Both the position numbers and the translations under genes were made by a program. A model generated the notes under the pieces. That model was given only the letters and a program-made list of their open reading frames with translations. It was not told the DNA's origin and did no database searches. Shown here one piece after another: positions 26,018-33,556 of a DNA stretch of 64,000 bases (position 1 is its first letter; each line of letters begins with the position of its first letter). The stretch is from JANQGG01 sp964642175 (GTDB lineage Bacteria > Bacteroidota > Chlorobiia > Chlorobiales > Chloroherpetonaceae), in assembly GCA_964642175.1 (NCBI GenBank), contig CAZXOK010000001.1:434001-498000 (forward strand), in the 5' to 3' direction.

Positions 26018-28060
26018 TTACTTATTTGCTAAGAATTGATCTATTTGAACTGGTACTACAAATGGATTTGAGTATGTCTTCATGCGGACGAATCCCTTGT
26101 CGTTTTTAGCACTAAAGCGTATCAAGGATTCTGTAAAGTCCGAAAAGTCATAATACTTTCTTAGTTCTCGAGTTTCGTCTTCATTGTTTAAGTGAGCTAT
26201 AAACCAGTTCTGAGTATTTTTAAGAATATTTGCACTAATAGAACTTACTTCTTGGGTTGCGTAAATCATACCAAGGTTTAGCTTAGCCCCTTCTTTAGCA
26301 ATTCTATTATAAATTTGACTTAGGTCTTTATCATCCTTTTTGGGGAAAAGATTGTGTGCCTCTTCAAAATAGAATTGTATGAAATTATTTGGAGCATTGC
26401 TTATAAACCTATCCATTGAATCAAGGAAAATTCTAGAACAGATTTTTTCGCTGTAGAGTCTCTGAATTAGTGGGTCACCCTGAGAAAGGTCAATAATTAC
26501 GATATTCCCATGCCTGAGTGCTTTTATAATCTCGGTTTCAAAAGATTCCTGAATAGTAGGCGTATGTAAATTGGATATGGCTCTCAGCTTTCTAAAACCG
26601 GAAAAATTAGCTCTTCCATTGGGTGTCGACTTTCTAGTTAAAAAGATGAGCAATGCTTTCATATCCTCGTCTAAATAGTCAAATCCCTTGTCTTGACGGT
26701 ATTGATTAAAATGTTGGATAAGATTTTGATCTCCTGTGGCTTCATAAATTGCTGAAAACCAAGTGATGCATTCATCTAATGAAATCCCTTTATGGGGCTC
26801 AATACTTTGGCTTATTTGATTTATCGTATCTTTATCTCCAAAGAATTTGACTCGTGAATTTGATGATCGAAAACCTGCAGCGTGAAGACAAGCTTTATAT
26901 AGTGCTACTTTTCTATCGTATAGGTTAGCAGCATTTTTTTCATCACTGGTTCTATCTTGAATTTGCTTTTCATAACCATCAGGCTTGTTTAAATCTATAG
27001 CACAAATACTTTGTATATAGTTGCTAGAATCTTGAATTAAGGACGCACGAACTAATTCAAAGCCAGCCTGTATTTCAGTATAAAAATTGGTTTTTAATAC
27101 CTTGAAACCTTCATTTGTCTTATCAAGAACACTGTACCTAATAACCAAATCTTTGTATTGATCAAATATTGCCGTTCCCTTGTCTTGAAGGTTTGCATTT
27201 GCGTATTCGCCATTGATATCAAAAATGATCTGGCCTATAGGAGATTTTGGAGTTGTTGATTCAACATCAAATAGTTCCATTGGATGATCGTTATTTGATA
27301 ATGAATCAAAATTTTGATTTATCGCTTTTCCTGAGATTTCTACAGTTGCTTCAATTACCTTTTTGACAGAGTTAGATTTACCAGTTCTTGTCATTCCAAA
27401 AAGCGCAGTTCTTTTTCCAAGCATGTCACCAGGATTGATATAGACCTCAACTTTGTTGATAGATTCATCTTGTGTATTGAATCGCCTGCTCGAACTGTAG
27501 CGAACTTTCCCTATTGAAAACTCAGATTCTCCACCTGCGACAAGGTCTTTATCTCGCTGATTGACAATTAGCTCTAAAATCTTATTAGTCGCCTTAAAAA
27601 CTTTGTAGTTGTGAGCGGAATAAAAGTTTTCTACATCTGCACCAAACTCAAAATTGTTGCCTTCCTTGTAAAAAGTACCGAGAATCCTGCACTCAAGACC
27701 CGAAAAGCTAAATTCATATTTAGTAAAGTCGTCCAGATCACTTTTCTTTCCTGAAGTGTTCAGGTTGTCTTTGTAGTACTCGATCATTGACGAGATAACA
27801 TTACTGTCTGTTGGTAATGAGGACGGATTTAAAACCCTAAGAAGCAATGCCTCATGAATATCTTCATCATATGGATTATCATAAAATGCCAATAAGAAAG
27901 AACCCTGCGGGATTCCTTTAACCTTGTGTTTCCAATAATCCGATATAAGTAAATTGGCCTTATTATAGTTGATCGCATAGGGTCGGCCAACAAAGAGGTC
28001 TTCATTTTGACCTTCCTTAAAGAAGTCGGTATCCGTTATAGTCTTGACTACATTAATCAT
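26018..28060 (-). CDS. herA: HerA-type hexameric DNA translocase ATPase (second gene of MTase-HerA-NurA operon)
   Basis: 680 residues of the HerA/FtsK superfamily. The N-terminal part (about 1-60) looks like the HAS-barrel (DLFVGRPYAINYNKANLLISD). Walker A is GMTRTGKSN at 222-230, DINGEY at 281-286 is the HerA-specific motif, FYFEEAHNLFP at 563-573 is Walker B with the catalytic Glu, and IYATQEVSSIS at 599-609 is the sensor motif. A ~270-residue insert separates Walker A and B, as in bacterial HerA proteins. The start is one base after the methyltransferase stop (TAA-C-ATG) and the stop is one base before nurA, which indicates a single translationally coupled operon. Probably pumps DNA through the NurA ring. 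Confidence 0.9.
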   Translation of the reverse strand: MINVVKTITDTDFFKEGQNEDLFVGRPYAINYNKANLLISDYWKHKVKGIPQGSFLLAFYDNPYDEDIHEALLLRVLNPSSLPTDSNVISSMIEYYKDNLNTSGKKSDLDDFTKYEFSFSGLECRILGTFYKEGNNFEFGADVENFYSAHNYKVFKATNKILELIVNQRDKDLVAGGESEFSIGKVRYSSSRRFNTQDESINKVEVYINPGDMLGKRTALFGMTRTGKSNSVKKVIEATVEISGKAINQNFDSLSNNDHPMELFDVESTTPKSPIGQIIFDINGEYANANLQDKGTAIFDQYKDLVIRYSVLDKTNEGFKVLKTNFYTEIQAGFELVRASLIQDSSNYIQSICAIDLNKPDGYEKQIQDRTSDEKNAANLYDRKVALYKACLHAAGFRSSNSRVKFFGDKDTINQISQSIEPHKGISLDECITWFSAIYEATGDQNLIQHFNQYRQDKGFDYLDEDMKALLIFLTRKSTPNGRANFSGFRKLRAISNLHTPTIQESFETEIIKALRHGNIVIIDLSQGDPLIQRLYSEKICSRIFLDSMDRFISNAPNNFIQFYFEEAHNLFPKKDDKDLSQIYNRIAKEGAKLNLGMIYATQEVSSISANILKNTQNWFIAHLNNEDETRELRKYYDFSDFTESLIRFSAKNDKGFVRMKTYSNPFVVPVQIDQFLANK

Positions 28061-28061
28061 G

Positions 28062-29042
28062 TTAGATGTGGATTTTTAGTTCGGCATTCAGTTCCTTGTC
28101 TTCAAACCTATACACTGACTGGTCGGCATATTCTTTGTCAATTTCCATTGTTAACCATTTCCTTTTCAGTTTTTCGGCTGTAGCACCTGTTGTATTGCTT
28201 CCCGCAAAGGGATCAAAAACTAAGTCATCCTCATCGGTAAGAAAATTGATAAAGAAACTTACAATTCCTTGGTTCATTCGAGCGGGGTGTGGAACGATGT
28301 TGTTTGCCCTACATGCTTTCATATAATAGTCATTCGAATTGCTGTTAGAATAGCTGATTACATTGTAAGGAAGTCTAACCTCTCTGTTTTCGTCCATTGC
28401 GTCTAATTCGAAAAAGTTATGAGCGATGCTCCCTCCATGATCTTTGAGAAACCCATCTTCAGAAATAACATGTTCAGATGGTCGCTTACCGGAGTTGTAT
28501 TTTTTCTTTTTCAAAAGCTGTTTCATGCTTTTACTATACGGTCGCAGAACTTTTGAATTATCAGCTTTCGGATAATCTGACTTAGCGAGCCACCAAATAT
28601 GAGTGTAGCTATCAACTGTTCGAATTCTATTCACTGTTACCCATTGTGCTGGTGATGGGAGTTTTGAAGGATTATAACAAATAAACTCTTGGATCAATCT
28701 CAAATTTGAATTCTGGACCAAGCCTAGAAGGCATTCAAGGTGGAGTATTGATTGAACTGGTCTCTCAGATTCCCATGCATTTCCAATTTCGATAACAAGA
28801 GACCCATTTTCTGCTAGTAGTGCTTCAAATCTAGGAGCCAGTCCTATGAACCACTCTTTGTAGGATTCACCTTTAAGGTTACCATACTTCTTTTTGTTGT
28901 TAAGTGGAAAGGGTGGTGAAGTGATGATTAGGTTTACCTTTCCGTTGTACTCATCGAGCGCTCCTGTAGTTAGCTCGTTATATGAATCTCCAAGGATAAG
29001 TTGTCCAAAATCCGTTTCGTAGCATATCTTATTTTTATTCAT
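28062..29042 (-). CDS. M.PvuII-like DNA (cytosine-N4) methyltransferase (first gene of MTase-HerA-NurA operon)
   Basis: 326 residues from the ATG at 29042; an upstream in-frame start at 29087 adds a non-conserved leader. Motif IV is TSPPFPLNNKKKYGN (residues 41-55) and the SAM-binding motif I is FDPFAGSNTTG (276-286) near the C-terminus, so motifs run IV to I, the beta-class order. SPPF indicates an N4-cytosine enzyme. The middle stretches YNPSKLPSPAQWV, RIRTVDSYTHIWWLAK and PKADNSKVLRPYS closely recall M.PvuII as I remember it. No restriction endonuclease gene neighbours it; instead herA and nurA follow immediately. Inferred role: marks self DNA for the HerA-NurA effector. The recognition site cannot be read from the sequence. 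Confidence 0.9.
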   Translation of the reverse strand: MNKNKICYETDFGQLILGDSYNELTTGALDEYNGKVNLIITSPPFPLNNKKKYGNLKGESYKEWFIGLAPRFEALLAENGSLVIEIGNAWESERPVQSILHLECLLGLVQNSNLRLIQEFICYNPSKLPSPAQWVTVNRIRTVDSYTHIWWLAKSDYPKADNSKVLRPYSKSMKQLLKKKKYNSGKRPSEHVISEDGFLKDHGGSIAHNFFELDAMDENREVRLPYNVISYSNSNSNDYYMKACRANNIVPHPARMNQGIVSFFINFLTDEDDLVFDPFAGSNTTGATAEKLKRKWLTMEIDKEYADQSVYRFEDKELNAELKIHI

Positions 29043-29359
29043 TCTTAAATTTATGATTTTGTGGTGCGTAAGCAAAAAAAGGCACATTTACTTGCGGAGC
29101 ATCAGCTGTAGCTTTTGGTTGTTTAATGTTGGCCTTTTCCGCATCAAGCAAAACGAATATATATAGTCAGTGGGCTTACCCTACCCATACAGCGTTAGAA
29201 GTACAACACATAATTGTTTAATACGCGCACTCTTTTATGCGCATTGAGTCACGTTAGAAATTGTTGAGGTTTAAGGGTTAGCTCTTTTTAAGTTCTGATG
29301 TTTTAACTCTGTAAATCTAAATAACTTTGGCCGTTATATCAACCACAGAGCCTAACCGG

Positions 29360-30340
29360 TCAGGACTCAAAGTTGCGTTGCATGAACTGCAAGCGCTCAA
29401 ACGCGGTCTTGTTCATGGGGTCGTTAAGGATAGCGCCTCTGAACTCTTCAATACGGTCGTATTTTTTATCGGCCATCCAGTCCGATAAGCCTTTGAGCAT
29501 CTGGGTGATGCACTCCAGCCCTTTTTGATACAACACAGAAGCCACCTGCACGCCATTGGCTCCGGCAAGAAGCTGCTTAATTAACCCGGAGGAATTATGA
29601 ACACCGGTAGCCGCCGCAACATCCAGTCCGATCTCTTCGCGTTGGAACAGTGCCACCCAGCGTAAGGACTGGGTTATTTCTGAAGATTTCGAGAACCAGT
29701 TGGTGTTCATCAGTTTCATTTCTTGAATATCAATATCTGTCTGGTAGAACCGGTTAAATAAAACCACCCCGCTTGCCCCGGCGTCTTTGATTTTCCGGCC
29801 AACATTCAGCGGATTGGTAAAGTAATGCCCGAGTTTTATGGCAACCGGGATCCTAACCTGGCCGGCAACAGATTTAACCAGCTCCACATAAGTGCTTTCA
29901 ATATCTTCGGCGGTCTGGTGCTGATCTTTGGGGAAGATGCCCATGTTCAGCTCAAGGGCTGCTGCACCGGCCTCTTCAAGTTCTTTGGCATAGCTCACCC
30001 AGTTTCCCCGGCTTACACAATTTATGCTGGCAATAACGGGTATTTCAAGCGAGCTGCAGGCTTCTTTGATCAGCTGGGTATGCTGCTCCACACCACGTTC
30101 TTTTTGCATCTGATCCACCATGTCGGCGGCTTCATGGAACCAGTAATATTCTTCATTCTGAAGTAACTGATGCTCGGAAGCCAGGCTGATCTGTTCTTCA
30201 AAAATAGATTTCACAACCAGTGCACCGGCTCCGGCTTTTTCAATAGCCTGAAGTTGAGCCAATTCGCCCGTGAGGCTTGAACTGGAAGCGATCAGGGGAT
30301 TTTTCAAGTCTAAGCCGAGGTATGTGGTGTTCAGATTCAT
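29360..30340 (-). CDS. Dihydroorotate dehydrogenase-like flavoprotein of unknown role
   Basis: 326 residues with the class 1 dihydroorotate dehydrogenase TIM-barrel pattern: TTYLGLDLKNPLIASSSSLT at the start, GALVVKSIFEEQ, IPVIASINC, VRIPVAIKLGHYF and a C-terminal phosphate site GVHNSSGLIKQLLAGANGVQV. The catalytic block NxSCPN of true class 1 enzymes is replaced by LELNMGIF, with no Cys or Ser base, so pyrimidine synthesis is unlikely. Such DHOD-like proteins occur next to hydrogenases and pyruvate:ferredoxin oxidoreductases in several phyla. It is the last gene of the hox operon, nine bases after hoxW, which suggests a redox role coupled to H2 metabolism. Confidence 0.85.
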   Translation of the reverse strand: MNLNTTYLGLDLKNPLIASSSSLTGELAQLQAIEKAGAGALVVKSIFEEQISLASEHQLLQNEEYYWFHEAADMVDQMQKERGVEQHTQLIKEACSSLEIPVIASINCVSRGNWVSYAKELEEAGAAALELNMGIFPKDQHQTAEDIESTYVELVKSVAGQVRIPVAIKLGHYFTNPLNVGRKIKDAGASGVVLFNRFYQTDIDIQEMKLMNTNWFSKSSEITQSLRWVALFQREEIGLDVAAATGVHNSSGLIKQLLAGANGVQVASVLYQKGLECITQMLKGLSDWMADKKYDRIEEFRGAILNDPMNKTAFERLQFMQRNFES

Positions 30341-30349
30341 GATGTGGTG

Positions 30350-30823
30350 TTATGGTTTTAGAATAAGACGATTCTCTTGCTCAATGATCTGTTTGATGTA
30401 TGTTACGGATTTTTGAAGGTTATCCAACGCCTGTGGCGACATTTTTTGCCCCAGTTCCCACTCATAGCCCCTGATGTGCAGAACATAGGTTTCAGGTGAT
30501 TTGCCAAACATTTTCCGGCACAAATCCAGGATAAACGCAGGTGAGACGGCATGCATGGTAAACTCTACCTTTGCCTCGGACGGTCTTACGTGCTCGAGCT
30601 TATACGAGTCGTGAGTTTCCAGGGAGGCATCGGCAAAAAGAACCTGGTCGTAGGCTGAAATGGTTTCGGAGTCTTCGATATTCAGCTGATAGTTGCATTC
30701 AAAGTCTATATCAAGCCCGGCCGGGAGCGGCAAGTTGTTTTTCAGAAGATCAACGAAATCGCATCCTAAAGCGTCGTCCTGGCGTCCCGGATTACCAATC
30801 CCAAAAACCAGCAATGTGGGCAT
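30350..30823 (-). CDS. hoxW: Hydrogenase maturation protease HoxW
   Basis: 157 residues. Protease of the HybD/HoxW fold: VFGIGNPGRQDDALGCDFV at the start supplies the first acidic nickel ligand, DQVLFADAS the second, and FTMHAVSPAFILDLC the histidine (near 98). The N-terminal GIGNPGRQDD form and the QLNIED segment are those of proteases for cytoplasmic bidirectional/NAD-reducing hydrogenases. Its start overlaps the hoxH stop (TAATG), so the protease is made together with its substrate. Expected to cut HoxH after DPCLSCATH. Confidence 0.92.
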   Translation of the reverse strand: MPTLLVFGIGNPGRQDDALGCDFVDLLKNNLPLPAGLDIDFECNYQLNIEDSETISAYDQVLFADASLETHDSYKLEHVRPSEAKVEFTMHAVSPAFILDLCRKMFGKSPETYVLHIRGYEWELGQKMSPQALDNLQKSVTYIKQIIEQENRLILKP

Positions 30824-32277
30824 TACTGCTTGAGTTTTCGGTCTATAATCTCGTCGCGCTCGTTCAGGAGCGTAATTTCCAGCGGCATCTGGCCTAATGC
30901 GTGTGTGGCGCAGCTCAGGCAGGGATCGTAGGCCCGTATGGCCACTTCAACCGCATTCATCATGGGTTCGGTAATTTCAGCCTGACCGTTCATCATGGCT
31001 TTGGCAACAAAATTAACCGAGCGGTTCATGGGTTCGTTGTTGTTGGTGGTAGAGACAATAAGATTGGCCATTTCAATCTGGTCGTCATCATTGATCCGGT
31101 AATGATGGAACAGTGTGCCACGGGGTGCTTCCACAAGTCCCACACCTTCGTGTTGCTTGGTTCCCTTAACCACCAGGTCGTCTTTTTGAAGATCGGGATC
31201 GTTTAACAGATCGCGCATTACTTCGGCGGCATGCAGCGTTTCAATCAGCCGTGCCCAGTGGTAATGCAGGCAAATGTTATTGGGCTTGCCATCGGTGTAG
31301 GCTTTGTAGATCTCAAACTCTTTCTGGGCCAAAGGCGAAGGAATAAAATCGCACACATTTAAACGTGCCATCGGGCCAACGCGGTACCAGCCATTTTCCT
31401 TGCCAATGGATTTGAGGTACGGGAATTTCATGTACGACCAGTTTCTGACTTCCTCTTCGATATAGGTGTCATATTCCTGGTAGTCGATATCGTGCAGGAT
31501 TTTCTTACCCTCGGTATCCACCGCCCTGAGCACTCCATGATAAATATCCAGAGCGCCATCTTTGCGCACCAGGCTCAGGTGATTGGAAGGGAAGTGAGCG
31601 AAATTGTCGATAAAGTCGGCATTTTTAGCATGGTACGATTTAAAGAACTCCAGGGCTTCCTGCGACCACTCAACCATTTTATCGGCATTTAACGGATCAG
31701 CACCTTTAAGGAATTCGTCGCGCTCTGCCTCACTTAGATTTTTATTGATGCCGCCGGGCACTGCACCGGTGCCATGTATTTTTTTCCCGGCTGTAACACG
31801 GATAATTTCCTGGCCGAACTTGCGCATCATAACGCCCTGAACCGCCAGATCTTTGTGCTCCATTGCCACCCCGATAATGTTCCGAATGGCCGGATCGGCA
31901 TCGTAGCCAAAAAGAAAATCAGGTGAGCTTAAATGGAAGAAATGAAGCGCATGCGATTGGAAAAACTGGCCGTAATGCATCAGGCGACGCATTTTTTCAC
32001 CCGTTGGTGTAAGCCCTTCGCCGTTTCCGGCGCCAACAATCACATCCAATGCTTTGGCAGCAGCCAGGTGATGCGAGACCGGGCAAATGCCACAAAGCCG
32101 TTGAACTAAAACAGGAGCTTCCCAGTAGGGCCGGCCCTGAACAAAACGCTCAAACCCGCGGAATTCAACAATATGAAGCCGGGTTTGTTTTACATTGCCA
32201 CCATCATCAATATGGATGGTTACTTTTCCGTGCCCTTCAACCCGTGTAACAGGTTCTATCGTGATTTTCTTAGACAT
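30823..32277 (-). CDS. hoxH: NAD-reducing [NiFe] hydrogenase large subunit HoxH
   Basis: 484 residues carrying the NiFe active site. The N-terminal ligand pair is in RLCGICPVSHHLAAAKA (near 62) preceded by PVTRVEGHGKV and VEFRGFERF; the C-terminal pair is DPCLSCATH near 460, followed by a 22-residue tail removed by HoxW. These variants are those of group 3d cytoplasmic NAD-linked hydrogenases. Catalyses H2 = 2H+ + 2e-. In the order hoxF-U-Y-H-W it matches the soluble hydrogenase operon of Cupriavidus (Ralstonia) eutropha. No HypA-F accessory genes are within the window. Confidence 0.96.
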   Translation of the reverse strand: MSKKITIEPVTRVEGHGKVTIHIDDGGNVKQTRLHIVEFRGFERFVQGRPYWEAPVLVQRLCGICPVSHHLAAAKALDVIVGAGNGEGLTPTGEKMRRLMHYGQFFQSHALHFFHLSSPDFLFGYDADPAIRNIIGVAMEHKDLAVQGVMMRKFGQEIIRVTAGKKIHGTGAVPGGINKNLSEAERDEFLKGADPLNADKMVEWSQEALEFFKSYHAKNADFIDNFAHFPSNHLSLVRKDGALDIYHGVLRAVDTEGKKILHDIDYQEYDTYIEEEVRNWSYMKFPYLKSIGKENGWYRVGPMARLNVCDFIPSPLAQKEFEIYKAYTDGKPNNICLHYHWARLIETLHAAEVMRDLLNDPDLQKDDLVVKGTKQHEGVGLVEAPRGTLFHHYRINDDDQIEMANLIVSTTNNNEPMNRSVNFVAKAMMNGQAEITEPMMNAVEVAIRAYDPCLSCATHALGQMPLEITLLNERDEIIDRKLKQ

Positions 32278-32286
32278 ACAACAGAA

Positions 32287-32835
32287 TTAATCAAATTTAA
32301 AGACTTCGTAAGGAACAGCCATCTCGTTACCTTTAACCAATGCAACAACAGCTTCCCAGATTAAATCGGCTCTTGGGGCGCATCCTGGCAAAAAGTAATC
32401 AATTTTAACCACCTCGTGGCAGGGATACACCCGATCCAGGATGATGGGTAACTCCGGATCGTTGGGTAAAATCTTTTCTTTATTTTCCCGGACTGTTGGC
32501 CCTTCCAGGTAGGCTTCGCGAAGGCATTCTTCAACCGGAATGCCATTTCTCATCGCCGGCAAGCCACCCATAATAGCACACTCACCGAAAGAGATAAGGG
32601 TATTGCAATTCTCGCGGAAAGTTTTCAGGACTGCAACATTTTCGGAATTGCAGCAACCGCCTTCAACAATACCAATATCAGCCCGTTTGGTAAAGGTTTT
32701 GATATCATCAATGGGTGATTTGTTGAATTCCACAAGTTCTATCAGTTCCAGGATGCGTTCATCAATGTCCAGAAGGGACATATGGCATCCAAAACAACCT
32801 GCCAAAGATGTAGTGGCAACAACCGGTTTACTCAT
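32287..32835 (-). CDS. hoxY: NAD-reducing hydrogenase small subunit HoxY
   Basis: 182 residues with the proximal [4Fe-4S] cluster ligands: SLAGCFGCHMSLLDID at residues 10-25, EGGCCNSEN, ECAIMGGLPAMRNG and DYFLPGCAPRADLIWE. There is no twin-arginine signal and no distal or medial cluster cysteines, as expected for the short, cytoplasmic group 3d small subunit. Passes electrons from HoxH to the diaphorase HoxFU. Nine bases separate it from hoxH. Confidence 0.96.
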   Translation of the reverse strand: MSKPVVATTSLAGCFGCHMSLLDIDERILELIELVEFNKSPIDDIKTFTKRADIGIVEGGCCNSENVAVLKTFRENCNTLISFGECAIMGGLPAMRNGIPVEECLREAYLEGPTVRENKEKILPNDPELPIILDRVYPCHEVVKIDYFLPGCAPRADLIWEAVVALVKGNEMAVPYEVFKFD

Positions 32836-32849
32836 AGCTGTAAGACGTT

Positions 32850-33545
32850 TTAGTTCTCAATATCATTACCAATAGGCTCTTTATCATACTTTCTGTTGCC
32901 AATAGGCACTTCAAAACCTTTTTCTTTTTTCAGGATGGCTCCAACCGGGCAACATGCCATGGCTTCTTCGGCGATGGCTTCGGTCATTTCACTGCCCATT
33001 TCTTCATCTAAAACAACAGTAAGCTTGTTGCCCCGGTTTTTAAAGGTGAAGAACGAGCGGCCGAGATTGTCTTTCAACCCCCGGATGCAGCGTTTGCAGA
33101 GGATGCAACGGTTTTGATCTTTAATGATTAGCGGGCTGCTGCCATCAACTTCTTTTTGAGGGAAGCTGTACGGAAAGCGGGACACCATCATTTGGTGGCG
33201 ATAGGCCAGGGCCTGCAACTCGCAACTGCCGCTTTTTTCACATGCCGGACAAAAATGATTGCCACTTACAAACATCATTTCTACAATCATTTTGCGCATG
33301 GACTCGATCTCCTTGATATTGCTTTCGATTTCCATGCCATCCTGAACCGGTGTGGTGCAACTGGTCATTAACCGGCCGCGAACTTTAACCGTGCAGATCC
33401 GGCAAGAGCCTTGCGGCTTTATGCCCGGTATGTTGCAAAGGGTTGGAATATAAACGTCGTTTTCTCTGGCAGCATCTACAATGTATTGGTCTTTCTGTGC
33501 CATACATTCTTTGCCATCAATAGTGAATTTGATGATGTTACTCAT
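32850..33545 (-). CDS. hoxU: NAD-reducing hydrogenase diaphorase small subunit HoxU
   Basis: 231 residues homologous to the N-terminal iron-sulfur part of complex I NuoG. Cluster motifs: a plant-type [2Fe-2S] site YIPTLCNIPGIKPQGSCRIC plus LMTSCTTPV (25-70), the His/Cys [4Fe-4S] site HFCPACEKSGSCELQ (near 97), and two C-terminal [4Fe-4S] groups CILCKRCIRGLKDNLG with CCPVGAILKKEKG. Bridges HoxY and HoxF. It overlaps neither neighbour; hoxF stops 11 bases upstream. Confidence 0.95.
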   Translation of the reverse strand: MSNIIKFTIDGKECMAQKDQYIVDAARENDVYIPTLCNIPGIKPQGSCRICTVKVRGRLMTSCTTPVQDGMEIESNIKEIESMRKMIVEMMFVSGNHFCPACEKSGSCELQALAYRHQMMVSRFPYSFPQKEVDGSSPLIIKDQNRCILCKRCIRGLKDNLGRSFFTFKNRGNKLTVVLDEEMGSEMTEAIAEEAMACCPVGAILKKEKGFEVPIGNRKYDKEPIGNDIEN

Positions 33546-33556
33546 TACAGCCTGTT

